This document shows positions 52,877-61,390 of a stretch of 64,000 nucleotides of DNA, piece after piece (position 1 is the first letter of the stretch; the number at the start of each line of letters is the position of its first letter). The stretch is from contig CAXMNC010000202.1 of NCBI GenBank assembly GCA_964194625.1, forward strand, positions 1-64,000, given 5' to 3'. Made by a program: the position numbers and the translations under genes. The DNA comes from SPGG2 sp964194625. Lineage in GTDB: Bacteria > Pseudomonadota > Gammaproteobacteria > Acidiferrobacterales > SPGG2. Under the pieces are notes generated by a model that saw nothing but the letters and a program-made list of their open reading frames with translations, was not told the origin of the DNA and ran no database searches.

Positions 52877-54232
52877 ATGTTAACCATATTTGCACGTTAT
52901 CGGGACTGGCTACAAAATAGACCAGACGCTACGCGTTTGCCTCCGCGAGTACACGCCGCCATTCAGCGTCAACAAGAATCCAGCGAAATCTTGATCGGTT
53001 GGATTCAGCTCGGTGTTGTCGTCTCTTTTACCATTCTATACACACTGTCACCAAAGACCTTCACTGAAGACGCCGACTTCGCGCCTGTACCGTGGGTGTT
53101 GGCTGCCTACTTTGTGTTCACAGTGTTGAGATTGATACTTGCTCACTACGACCGCTTGCCTCACTGGATGCTCTACCTTTCTGTAGTGATCGACATGTTT
53201 CTGCTGCTCGGTCTTATCTGGAGCTTTCATCTCCAATATGAACAACCCGCATCCTTTTATCTTAAGGTACCCACGTTGCTTTATGTGTTCATATTCATCG
53301 CATTGCGGGCGCTGCGCTTCCAAGCGCGCTTCGTGATCACCGCAGGGATAGTGGCAGCCCTAGGGTGGCTAGCACTGGTGGGATATGTTGTCACCGTCGA
53401 CCCGGAAAACACGATGATCACGCGGGACTATGTGGAGTATATGACCTCTAATAGTGTGCTGCTCGGCGCCGAGTTCGACAAGATAATTTCAATCCTTATG
53501 GTCACCGCGATAATCGCAATCGCTCTCGCACGCGCACGCCGCCTGCTGATCCAGTCAGTCGTGGATAGTAGCACGGCGCAGGACCTGTCTCGATTTGTAC
53601 CGTCAGAAGTAGTCAGACGGGTCAAGTCTTCCGAGGAACGGGTTGAAGCGGGGCAAGGTGAAGTTGGGCAGGCCACAATCCTTTTTACAGATATAGAAAG
53701 CTTCACAACCATCAGTGAAGCGCTGTCGCCGGAGCAACTCATCGCGACCCTCAACGAATATTTCTCCGTAGTGGTAGAACCGATTGAGCGCTGCGGCGGT
53801 GTTATCAATCAGTTTCAGGGCGATGCTATTCTGGCCACCTTCAATCTTCCGGAAAAGAATCCCGATCACGCAGCGAATGCGGTACAGGCCGCCTTGGAAA
53901 TTCAAGATGTGCTTAAGGCACGTACGTTTGGTGAGAACATCACATTAAACTGCCGAGTTGGCATCAACACGGGTACGTGTGTCGGCGGGTTGGTTGGTAC
54001 GGGTAACCGGCTTAGCTATACCGTGCATGGAGACGACGTAAACCTGGCGGCGCGACTGGAACAACTCAACAAAGAATACGGCACCCGCATCATTGTATCG
54101 GAGACTACGGCGGAACTCGCAGGGTGGGAACGTTTCGCGTTCGAGCGGATTGGGGAGGTACAAGTCCGGGGTAGGAAGATCGCGACGGTCGTCTACACCG
54201 TATCACCGCTACAACTCAAATCGGCGCCCTAG
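52877..54232 (+). CDS. membrane-bound class III adenylate/guanylate cyclase
   Basis: 451 aa. About six membrane segments between residues 40 and 225, a short linker (AQDLSRFVPSEVVRRVKSS), then a catalytic cyclase domain: ATILFTDIESFTTISEALSP with the first metal Asp, INQFQGDAILATFN with the second, and LSYTVHGDDVNLAARLEQLN, which contains the transition-state Asn/Arg. Active-site residues look intact, so cyclic nucleotide synthesis is likely. ATG 52877 is preferred over an upstream TTG. A cyclic-nucleotide-binding protein gene lies 0.8 kb downstream on the other strand. Confidence 0.88.
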   Translation: MLTIFARYRDWLQNRPDATRLPPRVHAAIQRQQESSEILIGWIQLGVVVSFTILYTLSPKTFTEDADFAPVPWVLAAYFVFTVLRLILAHYDRLPHWMLYLSVVIDMFLLLGLIWSFHLQYEQPASFYLKVPTLLYVFIFIALRALRFQARFVITAGIVAALGWLALVGYVVTVDPENTMITRDYVEYMTSNSVLLGAEFDKIISILMVTAIIAIALARARRLLIQSVVDSSTAQDLSRFVPSEVVRRVKSSEERVEAGQGEVGQATILFTDIESFTTISEALSPEQLIATLNEYFSVVVEPIERCGGVINQFQGDAILATFNLPEKNPDHAANAVQAALEIQDVLKARTFGENITLNCRVGINTGTCVGGLVGTGNRLSYTVHGDDVNLAARLEQLNKEYGTRIIVSETTAELAGWERFAFERIGEVQVRGRKIATVVYTVSPLQLKSAP

Positions 54233-54265
54233 TAGAGTGCTGAAAACAAATTCCTTAGCAGTCTG

Positions 54266-54898
54266 CTAACTATACCCTTTGGCGTGTAAATCCTTCATGT
54301 AGCGGGCAATGTTCTCCCTTGCGATCGTCTCGTAGCGTGTTTGGAAAAAATCCGTAAAGAAGAAAGTCGGTCGCCCTACCAGCGAGTTTAGAAACTTGCG
54401 GTGGCCTGCAAAAAAACTCTCGTCAGACACGTGGGCAAATTCTTCCCGTACCGCTTGGCTATCCTGGATGAACGCTCCCCAGGGCAAAGCGAAACTCGAA
54501 AGATCGATATCGACCATAAATTTCTCATCCAAACACTTTGGATGTTCGGGATGTTTGGTGACCATGATCAAATCATAAACACTTTGTTTAAGCGATGACT
54601 GTTGATCATTGGTGATCTCTTCGAAGAGCTGGACGCTCTTTAGTTCATTGTCGGCAGCGCCGGGCTCGTAGATGGCATCGTGAAACCAAAGCCCCATCTC
54701 GACTGCGTCGCAATTGTCCATAAGGCCCGCCGCAAGGTCGAATTGCTTTAGGCAATGAGTAATATGGTCACAAGTATGATAGCGCCGATGCGGCTCGGAA
54801 TAACGTCGAACCAAGTCCGCATAGACCGTAGCCGGCCCTTCGCCTTCAGTATCGGCAAAACACCTGTTCCACAGTGCTACAAAGCGACTCTCAACCAT
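54266..54898 (-). CDS. HD-domain protein (COG4339 type predicted phosphohydrolase)
   Basis: About 210 aa. RYSEPHRRYHTCDHITHCL supplies the first histidines, GLWFHDAIYEPGAADNELKS carries the His-Asp doublet, and VDIDLSSFALPW the last Asp. The start is placed at ATG 54896-54898 (MVESRFVALWNRC), matching family N-termini; the frame is open to 54994 and a longer form is possible. Substrate not established for this family. It converges on the cyclase gene, but HD proteins of this group are not known cyclic-nucleotide phosphodiesterases. Confidence 0.8.
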   Translation of the reverse strand: MVESRFVALWNRCFADTEGEGPATVYADLVRRYSEPHRRYHTCDHITHCLKQFDLAAGLMDNCDAVEMGLWFHDAIYEPGAADNELKSVQLFEEITNDQQSSLKQSVYDLIMVTKHPEHPKCLDEKFMVDIDLSSFALPWGAFIQDSQAVREEFAHVSDESFFAGHRKFLNSLVGRPTFFFTDFFQTRYETIARENIARYMKDLHAKGYS

Positions 54899-55045
54899 GG
54901 ATTGTCCACGAACTTGCCGCAGAGTGGGGTCTGATTGGGTGGGTAACACCGCCCGACATTCCCGGGCGCGGCTGTCGTATTTGGCCATACTCAAAGTATA
55001 GATCAGGTTTCCGGCCGTGAGAGGGCCGATCCTTACAGTCCATTG

Positions 55046-55510
55046 TCAGGATCCGTTTCGGTGCAATTCGCTCTGCAGCGCCTCGACTTGTTGGTGGGAT
55101 AGGGCTAGTTTGTCGCTGAGTTGATGCATAAGATCAAGGGCGACTTCCGGATTCTCGGTGATAAGCTTGAGAAATACTTCGTCGGTGATGCGCAACGCTT
55201 GCAAGCGGTTCTTCGCCCTTAGGGTTGCCGATCGCGGAGCGTTATTGAGCAACGCGAGCTCGCCGAAGATCTGATTGTCGCGAAGAACCCCTACCACCAC
55301 ATCCCCGGCATCGGTCTTAGCCAAGATTTCGACTTCACCACTAATAATGACAAAAGCGCAGTCAGCGGGATCGCCTGCGTGGAACAGGATCTCGCCATCT
55401 TCAAAGGTCTGGTACTCACTGGTAAACGCCAACAGCTTGAGTTTTGAGGGCTCAAGCTTGGCAAACATCGGTACTTTACGAAGAACCTCAGCTTCCTTGA
55501 GCAGATCCAC
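55046..55510 (-). CDS. stand-alone cyclic nucleotide-binding domain protein
   Basis: 154 aa consisting almost only of a CNB domain. An N-terminal helix (LLKEAEVLRKVPMFAKLEPS) leads into the beta-barrel with a complete phosphate-binding cassette FGELALLNNAPRSATLRA (residues 82-99; Glu 84 and Arg 93 present). No DNA-binding helix-turn-helix follows, so it is not a CRP-type regulator. A C-terminal helix (LSHQQVEALQSELHRNG) could mediate contacts. It starts 19 nt after the large ABC protein gene, same strand, so it is likely a cyclic-nucleotide-sensing partner or regulator of that protein. Confidence 0.87.
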   Translation of the reverse strand: MDLLKEAEVLRKVPMFAKLEPSKLKLLAFTSEYQTFEDGEILFHAGDPADCAFVIISGEVEILAKTDAGDVVVGVLRDNQIFGELALLNNAPRSATLRAKNRLQALRITDEVFLKLITENPEVALDLMHQLSDKLALSHQQVEALQSELHRNGS

Positions 55511-55529
55511 GATAACCTCTAACCTGCGC

Positions 55530-58178
55530 TCAACCAGCCATCACCAGTTCTTTGAGAACTGTATTTGGCTTGTCCAGATCGGTAAACCGGCCCTGCTCGA
55601 CGACCTTACCACCGTCGAGTACCAGAGTATGATCGAATTCACGACCTAGACTGGCACGGTGTAGGACCCAGATCAAGCCACGGTCTCTGAACTCGCGAAA
55701 CAGCGCCTCCATTATCTTGGTCTGGGTTGCGCCATCCATCGCCGCCGTGGCCTCGTCTATGACCAGCAGATCCGGGCGTTTCAGTACCGCACGTGCGATG
55801 GCGATTTTCTGCCGCTGTACCGGGCTCAAGCGACTTCCGGCGATACCAACTTGATGATCGAGTCCCACTTGCATCACGGTACGACGGAGCCCAAGTTTTT
55901 CTGCGATCTCGCCAATAAGCGTCCCCACGGTTGAGGCCGCCCTTGGCTTACCGTAGGCCAGCCGACCGAACAGGATATTGTCTTGGATAGAGATGGCCGG
56001 GTTATATCGTTCTGGATCGAAGAACTCAATCGCTCCCTTATGTTCTCCGAGGCCTTCGGCAAACGCATGGCGGGCTTCCAACAGTCGTACTTGCATGCGT
56101 GCATCAACAAGCCCAAGTCGGTGCCGGGTGGGGATCAGCTTGAACGGCAAGGACAACAACATGCTTCTATCTTCGGGTGTCAACTGCGCCGACGCCACGC
56201 CCTCGATACGGGTCAGCATGCTTTGGAAGGCCGGCAGATCATCGGCCCGAATGAAACTGTATTGTTCGAACAACTCACTGCCCGGTTCCACGTCGGCGAA
56301 CAAATCAACCATGACCGCCGCCAACTTACGACCAATTTCGATGAACTGTGGCGTCAAATCCATGTCCCCCAACACTTTTCGCATATAGTCGTTGGCGGAC
56401 AGATTTTCTATTTGAAAACGGTCATCACATGGGGTACCAAATAACAGATTCTCAGCAATCGTCATGTTACTGTTAAATCGATTTCGATCGAACAAGTCCA
56501 CTAGCGGTGCTACGTCCGGATCGCTAATTCGATCTCGCAGTGCGTTGCGCGCTTGCAAAATCTGAGCCGCAAGCTCAGGTTGCTCGTCCGGATCGATAGT
56601 GCCCTTTAGGCCAAGCTGATAAGCATCTTCGTCCATGTCAACCATATTTAATACGTCGACTGCTCTATCGTTCAATTCATTCGGCCCCGCGACACCAGCG
56701 GCAGCGTAATCAACCCAGTCCGCATTGATGTCATGCTCGGAGTCACCAGCGGCAGCTGCCTCCGCCATGCGCGCTACAAACTGTTGCTTGGCTTCACCGT
56801 CATATTCGGCCGCGAGTAGTGGACGATGCTTTAATGTGTAAAACAGGTTGTCACGCAAACTGCCGGAACGCAGCTTTGGTTCTTGACCAACATAAGCGAT
56901 CCGACGACCAATCACTGTTTCGGGAGACTCGGTGAGTGCGACGTCGCCGATATGCACACTGCCACCCAGGGGTTTTGCGACACCAGCGAGCAGCGACGCA
57001 AGTCGTTTCTTTCCGCTGTCGCCTTTGCCAATTAGCGCGACACGTTGCCCTGTATCAAATCTGAAGGTCACCCCACTCGCAAACCCAGTATCAGCTTCTT
57101 CTTCGTCTCGTAGGTCTACGTTAGTGGCAACAAGCTCACCAGCAAGGGTTGGCATAGGCTCAGGTTCATCAGTCTGCATACTCTCATCGAGCATGCCCTG
57201 CGGCCCAAAGGTCTCGATCAACAACTCGTATTTAATCCGCGCGTCTTCCCTAATTTGATAATACCTAAGCAGTTCCTTCCATGGTGCAGAGATATCCTTG
57301 TAGGCGGCCAGCACTGCAACCAGCGCGCCAAAGGTCAACTGCCCTTTGATAACCAGATAACCGCCGATAGAGAAGAAAAAGAAGGGTGTCAACTTGTCAA
57401 TAAAATTATTTAAAAACTTAATAAAGAACTTCAGTCGAAAAATCTTCAGTCGCACACCGTATATCCTATCCATTCGATCGGAGAAATCGGCTAGCTCCAG
57501 TCTGGACGTATCGTGGGCATGCACTTCCTGGATGCCAGTAACCACTCCACTGATACCCTCGGACAATTTCCTCACTTGAACTACACGCTGTTTACCAAGC
57601 GCATTGACCTTGCGCTGTAATTTTGGAATCAGATATACCTGCATTGGGTACAGTGCGATGGCAGCAGTACCAAGCACCCAGTCTTGAACGAACATGAACA
57701 CAAGTATCGTCAACAGTGTCCCGCCCTGAAAAGCGGGTAAAGCAACCGAATCGCCAACAAAGCCGCCAAGCGGTTCGGCCTCGGCTGTGATCATAGAGAC
57801 GATCTCGCCTTCAGACTGCCGGCGAAAGTGGTGTAGCGGAAATCGCAGTACGCGACTAAATAGCTGGTTTCGCAGTCGACGCAACATTCGTTCAGCCACC
57901 ACACCACGATACACGTTAACAAAGTACTTAAAACCGCCATTGATAAAGACTAAGGCTAGGAAAAATGCGCACAGAACCATCAGATAAGGAATCTGATTGA
58001 GCTCATAGCCGAAAAGCACCTGTGGAAAATCACTAGCACCGATGGCTTCATTGATGATGGTCTTGGGTAAATCGAGCGAGACGTACAGAAATGGGAAGGA
58101 CGCCGCAGTTACCAGTAGCAGTAGTATTTGTTCCCTGCGACTGTACTTGAAAATAAACTTGAATATGCTCGGTTCCAT
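55530..58178 (-). CDS. ABC exporter-like protein with degenerate, enlarged nucleotide-binding domain
   Basis: 882 aa. Residues 1-330 are a type I exporter membrane domain (six segments; SEGEIVSMITAEAEPLGGFV). The ATPase part is unusual. Walker A reads GKGDSGKK (384-391), with Lys where Ser/Thr is expected; the Q-loop is YVGQEPKLRSGS (429-440); the signature is LSPVQRQ (784-790) instead of LSGGQ; Walker B LLVIDEA (804-810) and the switch His 840 are normal. About 340 residues separate Q-loop and signature, against about 50 normally. That insert repeats the post-Q-loop motif (SLRDNLF 440, TIAENLLFG 573, SIQDNILFG 730). Probably weak or no ATP hydrolysis; may be regulated by the adjacent CNB protein. 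Confidence 0.85.
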   Translation of the reverse strand: MEPSIFKFIFKYSRREQILLLLVTAASFPFLYVSLDLPKTIINEAIGASDFPQVLFGYELNQIPYLMVLCAFFLALVFINGGFKYFVNVYRGVVAERMLRRLRNQLFSRVLRFPLHHFRRQSEGEIVSMITAEAEPLGGFVGDSVALPAFQGGTLLTILVFMFVQDWVLGTAAIALYPMQVYLIPKLQRKVNALGKQRVVQVRKLSEGISGVVTGIQEVHAHDTSRLELADFSDRMDRIYGVRLKIFRLKFFIKFLNNFIDKLTPFFFFSIGGYLVIKGQLTFGALVAVLAAYKDISAPWKELLRYYQIREDARIKYELLIETFGPQGMLDESMQTDEPEPMPTLAGELVATNVDLRDEEEADTGFASGVTFRFDTGQRVALIGKGDSGKKRLASLLAGVAKPLGGSVHIGDVALTESPETVIGRRIAYVGQEPKLRSGSLRDNLFYTLKHRPLLAAEYDGEAKQQFVARMAEAAAAGDSEHDINADWVDYAAAGVAGPNELNDRAVDVLNMVDMDEDAYQLGLKGTIDPDEQPELAAQILQARNALRDRISDPDVAPLVDLFDRNRFNSNMTIAENLLFGTPCDDRFQIENLSANDYMRKVLGDMDLTPQFIEIGRKLAAVMVDLFADVEPGSELFEQYSFIRADDLPAFQSMLTRIEGVASAQLTPEDRSMLLSLPFKLIPTRHRLGLVDARMQVRLLEARHAFAEGLGEHKGAIEFFDPERYNPAISIQDNILFGRLAYGKPRAASTVGTLIGEIAEKLGLRRTVMQVGLDHQVGIAGSRLSPVQRQKIAIARAVLKRPDLLVIDEATAAMDGATQTKIMEALFREFRDRGLIWVLHRASLGREFDHTLVLDGGKVVEQGRFTDLDKPNTVLKELVMAG

Positions 58179-58293
58179 GGTCTTCGCCTTTCTTTCGGAG
58201 CCGGGAGACGGCTCACTCTAGCCAAAAGACTTTGACGGCCAAAGTAAGTATGAATTCCGCCAAGCCTTGCTCGGTTGGCTGATAGCGCCAGCG

Positions 58294-60741
58294 CTACATG
58301 CGAACGCGTTCACTCTTCGGGTCATAGAAAGGCCGAAGCGAAGCGCGGGCTGGAATGCGTTCGCACGCAACCTCGATCTCATAAGATCCTGCATTAACAA
58401 AGTTCGCATTCACACCATCTTCGTGCTCAACATGGCCCATGCCGATCGCACATCCAATGGTATAGCCAAACATACCGGAGGTAATACGCCCGACGATCTT
58501 GCCGTCTCGCCAGATGGGCTCATCGTGATATAGCAACGGCTCCGGATCTTCCAACGAAAATTGTACAAGCCTACGCTTAAGACCAGTCTCTTTCTGACGT
58601 AGAAGCGCGTCGCGGCCGATAAAATCAGCGTCCTTATCAAACGCCACGGCAAAACCCAACCCGGCCTCGAGCGGCGTGTCTTCCTCGGTGATGTCGTCAC
58701 CCCAATGTCGATAGCCTTTCTCCATGCGCAGCGAGTTCATGGCATGCATACCTACATGTTTCAGCCCCAAAGCATCGCCCGCGGCGACGATGGCATCGTA
58801 AACCCCGAGCGAGAACTCGGTCGGTATATAGAGTTCCCAACCAAGCTCGCCAACATAGCTGATGCGCGAGGCTCTGACTTTAGCGTAAGCCAGGTCTATC
58901 TCCTGCGACGTTGCGAAAGGAAAGGCGTCGTTCGACAGGTCAGCATCGGTTACGCGCGTAAGTAGATCACGCGCGCGTGGACCCATTACTCCCAGCACGG
59001 CATGTCCCGACGTAACATCCGTTAACACCGCGTGGGCGCCGTCGGGGATGTGTCGCTGCAGCCAAACAAAATCTCTAACCTGCGTACCGGCTGCTGTGAC
59101 CACGAGGTAGCTGTCCTCGGTGAGCCGAGTCACTGTCAGGTCCGCTTCGATGCCACCGCGCTCATTAAGCCATTGAGTGTAGACGATCTTACCCGGTGGC
59201 ACGGCCACGTTATTGGCGCATACGCGACTCAGTATTTTTTCCGCATCGCGCCCTTGTAGCAGGAATTTCGCGAATGACGTCTGGTCCAGTATGCCTACGG
59301 TTTCGCGTATGGCTCTGTGTTCGGCACCGGAATACTCGAACCAGTTCTGACGCCCATAGGAATATTCGTACTTCGGCTCGACCCCAGGGGGGGCAAACCA
59401 ATTGGCGCGTTCCCACCCAGCCAATTCGCCGAAGCAGGCGCCACGTGCAGCCAAACGGTCATGCAGCGGTGTGGTACGGATCGGGCGCGCGGTTTCCACC
59501 TGCCGAAATGGCCAGTGCATAGCATATAGCAACCCCAACCCCTCAATCGTGCGATCGCGCAGATAGCGGCGGTTTCCCTGAAATGGCGCCCAGCGGCGGA
59601 TATCCACATCCCAAAGATCCATGGGTGGTCGACCCTTAACAATCCACTCGGCCAACACCATGCCGACACCACCCGATGATTGAATACCGATGGAATTAAA
59701 GCCGGCCGCCACGAAAAAATTCTTTAGTTCAGGCGCTTCACCCAAGATATAGCGATTGTCAGGCGTAAAACTCTCAGGCCCACAGAAAAACAACTGAATC
59801 CCGGCGTCCTTCAACATCGGAATGCGATGCAAGGCGTTATTTAAGATAGGCTCGAAATGGTCCCAGTCTTCTGGCAACTGGTCGAATTCGAAATCTTCTG
59901 GAATGCCGTCCATACCCCAAGGTTTGGCAGTCGGCTCAAATGCACCCACCAGCAACTTACCGGCATCTTCCTTGTAGTAGGTGTAACCATCGGGATCCCG
60001 TAACACGGCCAGATCCGGGGTTAGCGCTTTTATCGGCTCAGTGACGATATAAAAATGCTCAGCCGCGTGCAGTGGCACGTTGACCCCACACATGTTGCCG
60101 ATCTCCCGCCCCCACATGCCACCACAATTGACGACGTACTCGGCCACAATGTCACCCTGATCAGTCGCCACACCGGTGACGCGGCCGCCCTCACGATGAA
60201 TGGCGGTGACCTTCGTATGCTCATAGATCGATGCCCCACCCATTTTCGCCCCGCGCGCGATCGCCTGGGCAACGTCCATGGGGTTGAGTTGGCCGTCCTT
60301 GGGCAAAAATACCGCGCCCACCAGATCATCGGTATTCAACAGTGGCCATATGCTACGTGCATCGCCAGGGGTGATAACCTCTACTTCAAGGCCAAAACAA
60401 CGCGCCATCGAGGCGCCGCGTTTTAGCTCTTCAAACCGTCCATTATTGGTGGCAAGCGACAGCGAGCCATTCTGCTTGAAACCCGTTGCCTGACCAGTCT
60501 CCTGCTCCAAGGTTCCAAAGAGATCGCAAGTGTATTGCGCGAGCCGGGTGAGGTTATGTGACGCGCGCAACTGACCGACAAGCCCGGCTGCATGCCAAGT
60601 CGTACCACAAGCAAGAGCCTTGCGTTCGAGTAGGACAACGTCCTTCCACCCCAACTTGGTCAAATGGTAGGCGACGCTACAGCCAACAATGCCGCCGCCG
60701 ATAATGACAACCTGTGCCTGCGCAGGAAGATTCTTAGCCAT
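58294..60741 (-). CDS. FAD-dependent oxidoreductase with GcvT domain (dimethylglycine/sarcosine dehydrogenase-like)
   Basis: 815 aa. The N-terminal FAD domain VVIIGGGIVGCSVAYHLTKL is followed by CGTTWHAAGLVGQLR, where His is the usual covalent FAD anchor of dimethylglycine and sarcosine dehydrogenases. The C-terminal half is a folate-binding GcvT domain (DQTSFAKFLLQGRDAEKILS; LNERGGIEADLTVTRL; YVGELGWELYIPTE). Oxidative demethylation of an N-methylated amino acid with transfer of the one-carbon unit to tetrahydrofolate is expected. ATG 60739-60741 has AGGAGAG upstream; the frame to 60816 is not needed. Which N-methyl substrate is used is uncertain. Confidence 0.88.
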   Translation of the reverse strand: MAKNLPAQAQVVIIGGGIVGCSVAYHLTKLGWKDVVLLERKALACGTTWHAAGLVGQLRASHNLTRLAQYTCDLFGTLEQETGQATGFKQNGSLSLATNNGRFEELKRGASMARCFGLEVEVITPGDARSIWPLLNTDDLVGAVFLPKDGQLNPMDVAQAIARGAKMGGASIYEHTKVTAIHREGGRVTGVATDQGDIVAEYVVNCGGMWGREIGNMCGVNVPLHAAEHFYIVTEPIKALTPDLAVLRDPDGYTYYKEDAGKLLVGAFEPTAKPWGMDGIPEDFEFDQLPEDWDHFEPILNNALHRIPMLKDAGIQLFFCGPESFTPDNRYILGEAPELKNFFVAAGFNSIGIQSSGGVGMVLAEWIVKGRPPMDLWDVDIRRWAPFQGNRRYLRDRTIEGLGLLYAMHWPFRQVETARPIRTTPLHDRLAARGACFGELAGWERANWFAPPGVEPKYEYSYGRQNWFEYSGAEHRAIRETVGILDQTSFAKFLLQGRDAEKILSRVCANNVAVPPGKIVYTQWLNERGGIEADLTVTRLTEDSYLVVTAAGTQVRDFVWLQRHIPDGAHAVLTDVTSGHAVLGVMGPRARDLLTRVTDADLSNDAFPFATSQEIDLAYAKVRASRISYVGELGWELYIPTEFSLGVYDAIVAAGDALGLKHVGMHAMNSLRMEKGYRHWGDDITEEDTPLEAGLGFAVAFDKDADFIGRDALLRQKETGLKRRLVQFSLEDPEPLLYHDEPIWRDGKIVGRITSGMFGYTIGCAIGMGHVEHEDGVNANFVNAGSYEIEVACERIPARASLRPFYDPKSERVRM

Positions 60742-60793
60742 CGCGTGCTCTCCTAGTTGGCTCTTGCTAACTACTCTTGGGCACCCCATTAAA

Positions 60794-61345
60794 TCAGAGT
60801 GCAGCCATAACCTCATCCCATGAGCGGCACAGCGTTACACCGGCCGGTATCACAAATTCTCCATCGACTCCCGGCTTGAATAATATGGCGCGAGCGCCCC
60901 GTTCTGATAAGTGGACAAGATGACGTACGTCATCATCTACAAGTACGCTGACGCCGTGCTCCCTACAAAGCGTCTGTTTATCGCTAGTTGCAGAAGAAAA
61001 GATGTTACTAATAGTATCAATAGCTCCGTGCTGCTCCAGCCATGTCTTAGCAAACGTAATACGGTATGGCGGACGTGCGGTGATAATATAGACCCTACTA
61101 TGCAGGCTCAAGGTCCGAAGCGCGTCGAGAGCGCCAACAATAGGCGGGGCGACGAGTGTGTAGTCACGCTCATAGACCACCGATGACATGGCTTCATAGT
61201 TCTCTAGGCCGATCATGGGGACACAGGTCGTCCGATCACACTGCCAAGGTGATACCTCGAGTCCTAAGTTGTCCCGAATCCACGTCGCCTTAACAAAATT
61301 AGTGTCGGCGATGGTAGCATCGTAGTCGATACCAAGACACGGCAT
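60794..61345 (-). CDS. HAD-superfamily phosphatase (5'-nucleotidase-like)
   Basis: 183 aa. Nucleophile motif GIDYDATIAD (Asp 7 and Asp 9), motif II YIITARPPYR (Thr), and acidic motif IV SVLVDDDVRHL. The short cap between motifs I and II is like the C1-capped deoxyribonucleotidases and related small phosphatases. The family is broad, so the substrate is uncertain. It lies 45 nt after the phosphate transporter gene on the same strand and 52 nt before the FAD/GcvT gene, possibly as part of one transcript. Confidence 0.75.
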   Translation of the reverse strand: MPCLGIDYDATIADTNFVKATWIRDNLGLEVSPWQCDRTTCVPMIGLENYEAMSSVVYERDYTLVAPPIVGALDALRTLSLHSRVYIITARPPYRITFAKTWLEQHGAIDTISNIFSSATSDKQTLCREHGVSVLVDDDVRHLVHLSERGARAILFKPGVDGEFVIPAGVTLCRSWDEVMAAL

Positions 61346-61390
61346 TCGAGTTACTCGTTCACCAGCATTAGCAGAAATCTCACCCGCCGT

